Assembly: GCF_044751345.1 (NCBI RefSeq)
Contig: NZ_JBIWXY010000001.1
Coordinates: forward strand, 1,860,001-1,924,000
Source: Methylobacillus methanolivorans
Lineage (GTDB): Bacteria; Pseudomonadota; Gammaproteobacteria; Burkholderiales; Methylophilaceae
Length of the DNA: 64,000 nt
Direction: 5' to 3'
Notes under the pieces: generated by a model
What the model saw: the letters and a program-made list of their open reading frames with translations, nothing else
The model's database searches: none
What the model was told of the DNA's origin: nothing
In this document: positions 1 to 7,991 of the stretch, piece by piece
Layout of the letters: each line of letters opens with the position of its first letter
Position numbering within the stretch: position 1 is the first letter of the stretch
Program-made: the position numbers and the translations under genes

Positions 1-432
1 GCGCATCATAGTGGCATGGCCAGGGAAGGAACAGAAGAATGTGTACTTCTCACCAGCAGCCAGCTTGCTTACGTCAACCTTAACGCTGTCCTTCTCACCA
101 CCGCCGATCAGCTTGGTATGAGCAATCACGCGTGCATCACCAGCCTTAACAAAGTTACCAGCTTCACCAGCAGCAACACCGTCATTCATGACAGCCTTGA
201 AGTCAGGGGTCTTGGTGATCACCAGATTGTGGCCCATGACATTTTTTGGCAGTGAACCAGTGTGCTTCAGGTTGACTGTGAACTCTTTACAGCTCTTTTC
301 AATATCAATGTTCTTGGTGTTGAATTGCATAGCGTCGTTAGCTTCGACATCTACCGAGCAACCGGCTGCCAATACGGAGCCAGAGAACAGTGAAGCGAAC
401 AACAGAGCGACGATTTTGCTGGATTTCATCAT
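1..432 (-). CDS. azu: Azurin (type I blue copper protein), 3' end cut by window edge
   Basis: Periplasmic one-electron carrier between dehydrogenases or cytochromes and terminal acceptors. The reading frame is open to base 1. The first ~22 residues are a signal peptide ending in VLA; the mature chain starts AGCSVDVEAND. All four copper ligands are visible: His in VMGHN, then Cys, His and Met in CSFPGHATMM. The disulfide cysteines (AGCS, KSCK) are also present. Only about six C-terminal residues should be missing to the left. Two adjacent ATGs (430-432 and 427-429) are possible starts; AGGA lies 5 nt before the first. In methylotrophs azurin can serve methylamine or methanol oxidation, but nothing here shows the partner. 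Family assignment is near certain. Confidence 0.95.
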   Translation of the reverse strand, partial: MMKSSKIVALLFASLFSGSVLAAGCSVDVEANDAMQFNTKNIDIEKSCKEFTVNLKHTGSLPKNVMGHNLVITKTPDFKAVMNDGVAAGEAGNFVKAGDARVIAHTKLIGGGEKDSVKVDVSKLAAGEKYTFFCSFPGHATMMR

Positions 433-691
433 GACTTTCCTCATCTAAAATAGGCTTATTGCCTGTGTTATAGAACTTCTCTTTTGTTACTACTCAACAA
501 CTACCGCGTTTGGCTTTTTTGCTGCGCATTGTTTGATGTTGCTGCATCAGAGCGCATTGCCAGTTTCTCGATTTTTACAACTGAGAAACATTATCAATTA
601 AACCGAGTATTTTTTCCAGTATCTTAGTGATACGCTAGTTATAACGTATCAATCCCGGTTTGGATGACAGAGCGGGCAATTCTATACAAAA
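433..691. other. Non-coding region between symporter gene and azu; putative azu promoter
   Basis: This stretch follows the symporter gene and precedes azu, both on the minus strand. A TATAAC -10-like box on the minus strand (467-472) lies about 35 nt before azu, without a convincing -35. Further upstream are related repeats: GTATC at 619-623, GATACG at 629-634 and CGTATC at 645-650, which can pair in alternative ways. No clear terminator with a T-tract and no convincing FNR site was seen. No gene is apparent. Confidence 0.35.
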
Positions 692-1951
692 TCATCCCCC
701 TGCAACAGGCTTATGGTCAGAAGTAGAGACAATTTCCTGCACAATCAAGCTGCCCACCATGTCACCTTCGACGTTTACCGTCGTACGTATGGTATCCAGC
801 AGGCGATCTATAGGCAGCAAAATAGCAATGGCCTCCGCTGGCAAACCGACTGACTGCAACACCATCACCATCGTCACCATGCCAGCACTGGGAATACCTG
901 GAGCACCTAGCGACGCCAACATGGCCATGAAAAACACTATGAGTTGCTGAACCAGGTTAAGTTCCACCCCAGCTAGGTTAGCGATGAATAATGCGGCAGA
1001 AGCTTCATACAATGCAGTGCCATCCATATTGATTGTCGCCCCCAACGGCACAACGAATCCCGCAATGTCACGCTTTACACCTAGTTGCTGCTCGGTACAC
1101 CGCATAGTCACCGGCATGGTGGCAGAACTAGAGCTGGTAGCAAATGCTGTCACCAGAGCATCACGTGCGCCTTTCCAGAATCGCCATGGCGTGACGCGCG
1201 TAACCAAGTAGAGAATGCCTGGCAGGATAATGACGCCATGCACCAGGGTAATGCCCACGACCAAGAGCATGAATTCGCCCATGCTTGCGAACAGGCTGGC
1301 ATCCTGCGTAGCGACCAGCTTGGTGAGCAATGCCATGATGCCGATAGGCGCCAGGCGCATGACCCAACCGACCACCATCATCACCAGGTCAAAGGCTTCC
1401 TGCATGATATTGAGTAAATGGCGGTAGCGCTCGCCGCCAATCACCATGGCAATGCCAACGATCAAGGCAAAAATGACCACTGCAAGCACATTGCTCTGTG
1501 CCAGCGCAGCAAATGGGTTCTGGAACAGGCCCAACAAGAATTTGCTGAAAAACTCACCAACGGTCAGCTTTTCACTATGGAAATTCTCCATGGCATCAGC
1601 AAACATACTAAGGTGCATGCCAGCGCCGGGCTTGAAGATATTGGTCGCCACCAATCCCAGTGCCACAGCAATCGCCATGGAAATACTGAAGAAGACCAAG
1701 GTTGAAATCCACACCCGATGCATCTGCTGATGCGCCTGCAAGCTTGCGACACCAACGACGATGGATGTAAACAGCAAAGGCACCAGCACCATCTTGAGCA
1801 GGCCGATGAAGACACCCCCAGCCATGGTGCTGATATATAAACCAGTTTCTTGTGCTGTCGAACCTGCATCCAGGCTAGCCAGCAGGAACCCCAACCCTAC
1901 ACCCAATAATGCACCGAGCAATATTTGTGTGTTGAGGCTGGGTAGCTTCAT
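692..1951 (-). CDS. Dicarboxylate/amino acid:cation symporter (DAACS family)
   Basis: Inner-membrane secondary transporter of the GltP/DctA family (419 aa, usual length), importing glutamate/aspartate or C4-dicarboxylates with protons or sodium. Family signatures are present: the serine-rich hairpin (SSSSAT), GATINMDGTA in TM7, APGIPSAG in hairpin 2, and DRLLDTIRTTVNVEGD in TM8. Hydrophobic segments run through the whole length. The start is ATG with AAGGA 6 nt upstream. It lies 9 nt after the RNA methyltransferase gene and is probably co-transcribed with it. The exact substrate cannot be decided: the TM8 arginine fits an acidic substrate, but I do not separate GltP from DctA. Confidence 0.9.
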   Translation of the reverse strand: MKLPSLNTQILLGALLGVGLGFLLASLDAGSTAQETGLYISTMAGGVFIGLLKMVLVPLLFTSIVVGVASLQAHQQMHRVWISTLVFFSISMAIAVALGLVATNIFKPGAGMHLSMFADAMENFHSEKLTVGEFFSKFLLGLFQNPFAALAQSNVLAVVIFALIVGIAMVIGGERYRHLLNIMQEAFDLVMMVVGWVMRLAPIGIMALLTKLVATQDASLFASMGEFMLLVVGITLVHGVIILPGILYLVTRVTPWRFWKGARDALVTAFATSSSSATMPVTMRCTEQQLGVKRDIAGFVVPLGATINMDGTALYEASAALFIANLAGVELNLVQQLIVFFMAMLASLGAPGIPSAGMVTMVMVLQSVGLPAEAIAILLPIDRLLDTIRTTVNVEGDMVGSLIVQEIVSTSDHKPVAGG

Positions 1952-1960
1952 GCAGAATCC

Positions 1961-3211
1961 TTAATTGGTGAGTTCAAATACCGCAGCGAAGAAACCATCG
2001 GTTTCATGTTGGTGCGGCAGTAATTTCAGATAAGTCCCAGTATCCAGCTCAACCTGTTGTTGTGCAAGGATTTCTGCCGCATTCACCAACTTAAACTGTG
2101 GATGTGCGGCCAAGAATGCCTCTGCCACCTGCTCATTTTCTTCCGCTAGCAAGCTGCATGTGGCATAGATCAAGCGGCCACCTGCCTTCACCAATTTTGC
2201 TGCGCGGGTCAGGATAGCCGTCTGTTTGGCAGTCAACTCGGTAATATCATTTGGCGTCTGCTTCCACTTGAGATCGGGATTACGGCGTAAGGTCCCCAGA
2301 CCACTACACGGTGCATCCACCAGCACACGATTGAACTTGCCATTGAGGCGCTTGAGTTTGGGATCGCTTTCACTGCTGATCACCTGGCTATGCAGGTTGG
2401 AAAGGCCCGAACGCTTGAGGCGCTGCCCCAGGTTATGCAAGCGTTTTTCTGACACATCAAAAGCATACAACCTGCCGGTGTTACGCATCAGCGCGCCCAT
2501 TGCTAGTGATTTACCGCCCGCACCCGCACAGAAATCGGCAATCATTTCACCGCGCTTAGGTGCAACCAGCAAGGCCAGCAGCTGGCTACCTTCATCCTGC
2601 ACCTCAATCTTGCCATCAACAAAGAAAGGATGACGATTGATGGACATACGCTGCGGCAAGCGAATGCCAGTAGGGGAATACGGCGTAGCCTCAGCACCGG
2701 CCTTTTCGCTATTGAAGCGGGCCAGCACTTCATCACGGTTGCTCTTGACCAGGTTAACACGCAAATCAAGGCTGGCAGATTTATGCATGCTGCGCGCAAT
2801 CGCCAATGCTTCTTCTGCACCATATTGCGACTCCAGGCGCTCCCATAACCACTCTGGCAAGTCAGCTTGTATTGCCGGGCTCAAGCCATCCGTGGACTTA
2901 GCCTTGATCTCTTGCGCCCATTCCTTTTGCTGCTGGTTCAGCAACTCATCCAGCTCACGTAAGCTATTGCCCTGCACGCGCACCAGCCAAGCCACTAACA
3001 AACGCCGCGGATCTTCATTGCCAGCCAAGTAGGCAAGAAAGGATCTTCGGCGTAGCACGCCATACACCGCCTCGGCAATCCAGCCGCGCTCCTTGTTGCC
3101 AAACTCGCGGTGCTCACGAAAAAATTTTCCCAACTTGGCATCCGCCGGACCGGGATTACCCAATACGTCGGCAAGGGCAATACTGGTAGATCTCAGAATA
3201 TTCTGGTTCAT
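1961..3211 (-). CDS. RsmB/NOP-family SAM-dependent RNA m5C methyltransferase
   Basis: Predicted rRNA (or tRNA) cytosine-5 methyltransferase, 416 aa. The N-terminal ~130 residues form a NusB-like RNA-binding region. The catalytic domain shows the SAM-binding motif ADFCAGAGGKS, the DAPCSGLGTLRRNPD motif with a catalytic Pro-Cys, and the second catalytic Cys in YATCSLLAEEN. It is a paralogue of the RsmB at 26212-27489, and the two diverge in sequence, so the target may differ. It sits 4 nt after the DUF3108 gene and 9 nt before the symporter gene. I leave the symbol blank because the other copy has the canonical rsmB neighbourhood. Confidence 0.88.
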   Translation of the reverse strand: MNQNILRSTSIALADVLGNPGPADAKLGKFFREHREFGNKERGWIAEAVYGVLRRRSFLAYLAGNEDPRRLLVAWLVRVQGNSLRELDELLNQQQKEWAQEIKAKSTDGLSPAIQADLPEWLWERLESQYGAEEALAIARSMHKSASLDLRVNLVKSNRDEVLARFNSEKAGAEATPYSPTGIRLPQRMSINRHPFFVDGKIEVQDEGSQLLALLVAPKRGEMIADFCAGAGGKSLAMGALMRNTGRLYAFDVSEKRLHNLGQRLKRSGLSNLHSQVISSESDPKLKRLNGKFNRVLVDAPCSGLGTLRRNPDLKWKQTPNDITELTAKQTAILTRAAKLVKAGGRLIYATCSLLAEENEQVAEAFLAAHPQFKLVNAAEILAQQQVELDTGTYLKLLPHQHETDGFFAAVFELTN

Positions 3212-3215
3212 AATC

Positions 3216-4307
3216 TCATTTCAATAAATCAGTCGATATGCTGGTGGCAAGCTGTTCGATCACGCTGCCATCCTCTTCTGTCTTACGCATTTTAACCGGC
3301 AGGTAGTGATAATCTATCGCCAGCCATAATTCGGTTTTCTCATGACCCGTCTGGCCTGCGTGGGCAATATGCCAAGTACGCACGCTGCCAAACTCGGCAC
3401 TCAGTGTTTCCTCACCTTCAAAACTGTAGCTATATTCGCTCAATTTTTTGCCATTGCTGATGTGCAGCGTCAGCTGCTCCAGCGGTGGTGTGAAAATAAA
3501 CTGGTACATAAAGCTCAATAAATCCTGCGAGTCTGCGGGCAATGCCACAGTCTTCACACCCTTGGCGGTTTCCAGGGTCACCGTATGCTGCTCCCAGTCA
3601 AACCTGGATTGCTGCTTCTTGTTTTCCCCCTTGCCATATTGGTAAGAGAAAAACTGCGGTTGCAAGCCTTCGCTAGTCACCACGCCTTCGCTCTGCTGCA
3701 ACAACTTTCCCGCCACGACCAATGCGGCAAGCCCCTTGGCTTCCGTAGTGCTGGTCAGCTCATACCGGCCATTCTCTTGCATGCGGTAACTGATCTTGGT
3801 CACCCCGATCTTGCTACCATTTTCCCCACGCAACACCACGAATTCAGTGTCTATATAACTGAACGCGGGCATTTCATGCGCATCAGTTTCAGGTGCTTGG
3901 GCTACCCCAGCATCTTCTACCGGCATAGCTGGCTCATCAGCTTGCGGCTCATTCGCTGGCGCAACATCCACGGCAGGCATTTCATCCATGGGCTGAGCTT
4001 CTGCAATGGGCGCCTGCGCCGCCGTCTCAGGCAACGGTTGGCTAGCTGGCGACGGTGCCTGTTTCGCCGCGGGTTTAGGCTTTGCCGCTGGCTGCGGCTT
4101 GGGCGCAGGGGGTAACTCAGCCAGCGGGGCGGCTTGCAAGTGTATTTGCTGCACTTGGTGATTAGACTGGGCAACATCCAGACTGGGCAAGTGCCAATAC
4201 TCACTCCCCAGAATCACCAAGTGAACCAACAGGGAAAGCAATAGTGCAAGCGCCAGCCCTAGAGGCAGACGCTTCAATAACTTATTGCTGAATACACTAC
4301 TCCACAT
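3216..4307 (-). CDS. DUF3108 protein with N-terminal membrane anchor and Pro/Ala-rich linker
   Basis: Protein of unknown function, 363 aa. A single hydrophobic segment near residues 15-33 is followed by a long Pro/Ala/Lys- and then Pro/Glu-rich linker (about 60-150), an architecture that resembles TonB. A C-terminal DUF3108 domain follows (about 155-360), presumably periplasmic. The C-terminal domain is paralogous to the neighbour upstream: both contain blocks such as WLAI/WLAV followed by HYLPVK. The ATG overlaps the upstream gene's end by 11 nt, so translation is likely coupled. Tandem DUF3108 genes near purine and RNA-methylation genes are common in Betaproteobacteria; the role is not known. 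Confidence 0.8.
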   Translation of the reverse strand: MWSSVFSNKLLKRLPLGLALALLLSLLVHLVILGSEYWHLPSLDVAQSNHQVQQIHLQAAPLAELPPAPKPQPAAKPKPAAKQAPSPASQPLPETAAQAPIAEAQPMDEMPAVDVAPANEPQADEPAMPVEDAGVAQAPETDAHEMPAFSYIDTEFVVLRGENGSKIGVTKISYRMQENGRYELTSTTEAKGLAALVVAGKLLQQSEGVVTSEGLQPQFFSYQYGKGENKKQQSRFDWEQHTVTLETAKGVKTVALPADSQDLLSFMYQFIFTPPLEQLTLHISNGKKLSEYSYSFEGEETLSAEFGSVRTWHIAHAGQTGHEKTELWLAIDYHYLPVKMRKTEEDGSVIEQLATSISTDLLK

Positions 4308-4992
4308 TAATACTCGTCAGCACCTGTTCTATCTTGCTACCTTTGTCATCCACCATCATGAGCTTGACTGGCAGGTAATGCTGCTCCACGGCCAGCCATA
4401 ACTCCTTGCCATCTTCATCAGCCACAGCCTCACTAAGATGCATCACCTTGAACTTACCAGCAGCAACCTCCAGGGCATCGCTCTTGGCATCGATCTGATA
4501 GTGATAAGTACGCAGCTTCTTGCCTGTGGTCACCGGCAATTTGAGCTCGGCACCGGCAGGGGCTGCAAACATGAATTGATAGATGAAGCTGCTGATATCC
4601 TGCGCGCCCGGCTCCAGCGACACGGTATTGAGCTTGCCCTTCACCTTCATCTTGAGCTGGTTATTCGCCCAATCGAAATCGGTATATAACGAGCGCTTTT
4701 CGTTATCGCCCTGGTGCAACTCAAAATGCTCCGGCTTCAAGCCCTGCGCCGTCACTTCGCCACTACTGGTCAACCTGCGCTCGCCAAACAAGGCATAGAC
4801 ACCAACGCCTTTGGTCACGCTTTCAATATGGTAGCGATTACCTTCTTGACGATACGTTTCATTCACGGTGGCAAAGGGCTGGCCATTGCGCGTGGCTTCA
4901 TAGGTCAGCTGCACCTGCTTGGGCGCAGCCAGTGCCAGATGGCTGACACATAGCAGCAATAGACTCAGGACACGGATACGGGATATGAACAT
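4297..4992 (-). CDS. DUF3108 periplasmic protein
   Basis: Secreted or periplasmic protein of unknown function, about 231 aa. A signal peptide (MFISRIRVL...LALA) is followed by one DUF3108 domain. The ATG at 4992 is chosen because AGGAGG lies 4 nt upstream and because it places the signal peptide at the N-terminus; an in-frame ATG at 5028 would add 12 residues without benefit. It overlaps the next DUF3108 gene by 11 nt. A 10-bp hairpin (5012-5034) separates it from purM. The two DUF3108 proteins probably work together at the envelope, but this is inference. Confidence 0.82.
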   Translation of the reverse strand: MFISRIRVLSLLLLCVSHLALAAPKQVQLTYEATRNGQPFATVNETYRQEGNRYHIESVTKGVGVYALFGERRLTSSGEVTAQGLKPEHFELHQGDNEKRSLYTDFDWANNQLKMKVKGKLNTVSLEPGAQDISSFIYQFMFAAPAGAELKLPVTTGKKLRTYHYQIDAKSDALEVAAGKFKVMHLSEAVADEDGKELWLAVEQHYLPVKLMMVDDKGSKIEQVLTSINVE

Positions 4993-5011
4993 GGGGCCTC
5001 CTGGAACATGA

Positions 5012-5034
5012 AGGGCGATGCATTGCATCGCCCT
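5012..5034 (-). repeat. 10-bp perfect hairpin between purM and DUF3108 gene
   Basis: AGGGCGATGC (5012-5021) and its exact complement GCATCGCCCT (5025-5034) flank a 3-nt loop. There is no T-tract, so it is more likely an mRNA-processing, stabilising or partial-termination element than a classical terminator. It lies just upstream of the DUF3108 ribosome-binding site. Confidence 0.6.
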
Positions 5035-5096
5035 GAATCAGCACTCATCAAGTGCAAGCAAACACTCTGTTGGCAACAGAATCCTGCTTTAGTTCT

Positions 5097-6137
5097 TTAC
5101 ACCACCACGGTAGGCGCTTCACCAGCCGTCTGTGCTCGGATACGTCCAATCTCCCACACTTTCTCACCTTCTGCCGCCAGCAAGGCCTGGGCGGCAGCGG
5201 CATCTTGTGCCGACACAATCACAACCATGCCGATACCACAGTTGAATGTGCGATACATTTCCTGATCGGTCACATTACCCTGCTCCTGCAACCAGGAAAA
5301 CAGCGGTGGCATTTCCCAGCTACCTTGGCTCACTTCGGCAGTCAGGCCTTCTGGCAACACGCGTGGCACGTTTTCAGTAATGCCACCGCCAGTGATATGC
5401 GCCATACCTTTGACCTTGATGCTTTGCAGCAACTTGAGGAGAGGCTTGACGTAAATACGCGTCGGGGCCATCACCACATCACGAAATGGGCGACCATAGA
5501 AATCGCTATCAAGGTCTACGCCAGAAAGATCAAGCAGCTTGCGCACCAGCGAATAGCCATTGGAATGCGCACCATTGGACGCCAAGCCCAGTACTACATC
5601 GCCTTCAGCGATGGTAGAGCCATCAATCAAAGCATCCTTGTCTGCCGCACCAACCACAAAGCCTGCAAGATCATACTCACCATCTGGATACATACCAGGC
5701 ATTTCAGCGGTTTCACCACCTACCAGCGCACAGCCAGATTGCTCGCAACCCGCAGCAATGCCCTGCACCACTTGTGCCGCGGTATCAACATCCAGCTTGC
5801 CACAGGCAAAGTAATCGAGGAAGAACAAAGGCTCTGCACCCTGTACCAGGATGTCATTAACGCTCATGGCCACCAGATCAATGCCCACCGTATCGTGCTT
5901 GTTAAGCTGGAAAGCCAGCTTGAGCTTGGTGCCTACACCATCGGTACCAGAGACCAATACCGGGTTCTTGAATTTTTTCGGCACTTCAAACAAGGAGCCG
6001 AAACCACCGATGCCACCCAGTACTTCCGGGCGCATGGTACGTTTTGCGAATGGCTTGATTCTCTCAACCAGGGCGTCCCCGGCCTCAATGTCCACACCGG
6101 CATCGCGATAGCTAATCGAGGTTTTTTCAGAATTCAA
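5097..6137 (-). CDS. purM: Phosphoribosylformylglycinamidine cyclo-ligase (AIR synthetase)
   Basis: Step five of de novo purine synthesis: ATP-dependent cyclisation of FGAM to AIR in the cytoplasm. The family sequence starts at NSEKTSISYRDAGVDI and includes SGTDGVGTKLKLA, the DILVQGAEPLFFLDYFA block, GGETAEMPGMY and ITGGGITENVPRVLP. With the TTG at 6135-6137 the product is 346 aa, matching E. coli PurM (345). An ATG at 6236 would add 33 unconserved residues. The Shine-Dalgarno sequence before TTG is weak. The gene is divergent from hda, a common betaproteobacterial arrangement. Confidence 0.95.
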   Translation of the reverse strand: MNSEKTSISYRDAGVDIEAGDALVERIKPFAKRTMRPEVLGGIGGFGSLFEVPKKFKNPVLVSGTDGVGTKLKLAFQLNKHDTVGIDLVAMSVNDILVQGAEPLFFLDYFACGKLDVDTAAQVVQGIAAGCEQSGCALVGGETAEMPGMYPDGEYDLAGFVVGAADKDALIDGSTIAEGDVVLGLASNGAHSNGYSLVRKLLDLSGVDLDSDFYGRPFRDVVMAPTRIYVKPLLKLLQSIKVKGMAHITGGGITENVPRVLPEGLTAEVSQGSWEMPPLFSWLQEQGNVTDQEMYRTFNCGIGMVVIVSAQDAAAAQALLAAEGEKVWEIGRIRAQTAGEAPTVVV

Positions 6138-6285
6138 GTTGAGTTCTCGCTTTCCACAGGATAAATTTAGACAATTAGGGCGCAATTTTACCTGATAATA
6201 GCCCGCAAACGATAATAAAGACCTCGGCAGGATCACGATGCATCATGCACGGCACTGCCAATATTTAGCTCGCAAGTGAACCATA

Positions 6286-6909
6286 TTGAAACAACTACTT
6301 CTTGACATCCAGCCCCCAGCGGCCCCCAGCCTGGATAACTTCGTGGTCGGCCGCAATGCCGAAGCCCTGTTCCAGCTCAAGCGCACCGTGCTTGAACATG
6401 ATGATGCACGCTTCATCTACCTCTGGGGAGAAACTGGTTGTGGCAAAAGCCACTTGATCCAGGCTTGTAACGCGCTTGCCAGCACTGCTGGCCTAGACAT
6501 GATCTGCGTCGATGACGTACACACCCTCTCCGATGATGACCAAATCGCCTTGTTCGACCTTTACAACCAGTTACGCGAATCCGGCGGCAGGTTGCTGGTC
6601 AGCGGCATTGCAGCCCCAGGGCAGATGGGCTTGCGTGATGACCTGGCTACCCGACTGGCGTGGGGACTGAGCTACCAGCTACACCCATTGAGCGATGAAG
6701 AAAAAAACCAGGCATTGAAAATCCACGCCGATGCACGCGGCATGAAGCTACCCGACGAGGTGCTGGACTACTGCCTGCGCCACCTGCGCCGCGACATGCC
6801 CAGCTTGATCGCCACCATTGACGCTCTGGACGAATGGTCACTCACCGACAAACGCGCGGTGACGCTGCCTTTGCTGAAGCAATTACTGCAAACTTCCATC
6901 CACCCCTAG
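6286..6909 (+). CDS. hda: DnaA regulatory inactivator Hda
   Basis: AAA+ protein of 207 aa that, bound to the replication clamp, stimulates ATP hydrolysis by DnaA and so limits re-initiation. The N-terminus carries a clamp-binding peptide (KQLLLDI). Walker A is GETGCGKS and Walker B MICVDDVH; the sensor region follows (DDLATRLAWGL). The gene starts with TTG (6286-6288); no better start gives the clamp motif at the N-terminus. It is divergent from purM and 12 nt ahead of the nuclease-like gene, which probably shares its transcript. Confidence 0.93.
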   Translation: MKQLLLDIQPPAAPSLDNFVVGRNAEALFQLKRTVLEHDDARFIYLWGETGCGKSHLIQACNALASTAGLDMICVDDVHTLSDDDQIALFDLYNQLRESGGRLLVSGIAAPGQMGLRDDLATRLAWGLSYQLHPLSDEEKNQALKIHADARGMKLPDEVLDYCLRHLRRDMPSLIATIDALDEWSLTDKRAVTLPLLKQLLQTSIHP

Positions 6910-6921
6910 GACAACCCTATC

Positions 6922-7899
6922 ATGGCCATCTTACGCTGTAGTCGCTGCAACTTTATCGAGGAGCTAGATCACAGCCTAATCGGACATGATGTCGCCTGCC
7001 CCAAGTGCCAACACCAGAACAAGGTGTGGGATACCAGTTTTTTTGTAGGCAAGCTGCTGGAAAAGTATTTTGCACTGCACAACACCGTCAAACGCTTGCA
7101 GGCTGAACAAACAGAAGAGGCTGCAACCACGGAAGCCAGTGCCACTACTCCGCACGACTTTTCCAACACGGAAATGCTCTCCAGCCCCAGCCAATCCCAA
7201 CCCATCCTGACATGGTTTGAACGCAAGAAAATCGCTGTCGAGATCAACCCCAAGGCGGTGGATACCACAGGCTTCTTCGATGAGATCGCCAATGCCATTG
7301 CCGAGGATTACGCCACCTTGCGCCCGCTAATTGCGCAAATCTGCCATGCCTACAAGGAAAACTACAACGGCACCACGATCAAGCTGGACAATCGCAAGCC
7401 CGACGATATCAACCGTATCACGCGCTTTTGCAAGCAACTGCATGATTACGCTTTCCTCAGTCGGCTAGTTCAACAAAAAAGCGAGAAAAGCCTGCGCTTG
7501 ATCTTGCAACCCTCACCCGTCATTCGCCAATTCTTCAATGGCATCTGGCTGGAATGGTATGCCCTGATGCAGGCACTGGAATTTGCAGACAAGCGCAACC
7601 TGCCATTTTCCTGCGCACGCAACGCCAAGATCACCCTGCCAAACGCCGATGTCTATGAGCTGGATGTATTCTTGCTGCTTGAAGAAAAAACACCGATCTG
7701 CATTGAATGTAAATCTGGAGATTACAAGCCTTACATCGAGAAATACCGTTTACTCAAGAAAAGCCTGGGGTTACAGAAATCGCAATTCCTGCTTTGCGTT
7801 GCCGACCTGCCCGACGAGCATGCGCAAGGCCTCACTAGCATGTACGACATCACCTTCACCAATCAGCGCAACCTATTGACGCACTTGATGCGCTTATAA
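6922..7899 (+). CDS. Zinc-ribbon protein with C-terminal Card1-like (DUF1887-type) PD-(D/E)xK nuclease domain
   Basis: Uncharacterised 325-aa protein. Residues 6-29 form a zinc ribbon with two CxxC pairs (C6/C9, C26/C29). Residues 55-100 are a low-complexity linker. The C-terminal ~130 residues resemble the nuclease domain of Card1/DUF1887 proteins: FFNGIWLEWY (E211), YELDVFLLL (D248) and ICIECKSG (E262-x-K264) supply the PD-(D/E)xK residues, followed by FLLCVADL. The N-terminal CARF domain that senses cyclic oligoadenylate in Card1 is absent; a zinc ribbon and an unrecognised helical region replace it. It follows hda by 12 nt and no CRISPR locus is nearby. DNA or RNA cleavage is plausible from the motif but unproven. 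Confidence 0.75.
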   Translation: MAILRCSRCNFIEELDHSLIGHDVACPKCQHQNKVWDTSFFVGKLLEKYFALHNTVKRLQAEQTEEAATTEASATTPHDFSNTEMLSSPSQSQPILTWFERKKIAVEINPKAVDTTGFFDEIANAIAEDYATLRPLIAQICHAYKENYNGTTIKLDNRKPDDINRITRFCKQLHDYAFLSRLVQQKSEKSLRLILQPSPVIRQFFNGIWLEWYALMQALEFADKRNLPFSCARNAKITLPNADVYELDVFLLLEEKTPICIECKSGDYKPYIEKYRLLKKSLGLQKSQFLLCVADLPDEHAQGLTSMYDITFTNQRNLLTHLMRL

Positions 7900-7973
7900 C
7901 AAGGGCTCACAAACCTTCACCAAACTGCAAGGCACACCGGCTGGAAGTTTGGTACCATATTAATAACCCTTGT
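7899..7973 (+). repeat. Nested inverted repeats spanning the alcohol dehydrogenase leader
   Basis: Two perfect 7-bp helices are nested: ACAAGGG (7899-7905) with CCCTTGT (7967-7973), and inside them CCAAACT (7920-7926) with AGTTTGG (7946-7952). The outer helix begins at the last base of the nuclease-gene stop and ends 6 nt before the AGGAG of the dehydrogenase gene. This could be a terminator without a T-tract or a leader RNA structure. It may also be chance. Confidence 0.4.
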
Positions 7974-7991
7974 CAAAACAGGAGTATTTGC

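Noticed and set aside
433..691. FNR box or strong terminator upstream of azu
   Set aside because: Only a TTGAT-like half-site could be found and no T-tract follows the inverted repeats.
5052..6164. 370-codon open frame on the plus strand
   Set aside because: It is exactly antisense to purM, has no family motif and no ribosome-binding site; purM is unmistakable. The same holds for long antisense frames opposite the dehydrogenase, ntrX, aqpZ, lptC, rpoN and the ABC permease.
6922..7899. Part of a type III CRISPR ancillary system (Card1)
   Set aside because: No CARF domain, no Cas gene and no repeat array are seen in the window; only the nuclease domain resembles Card1.
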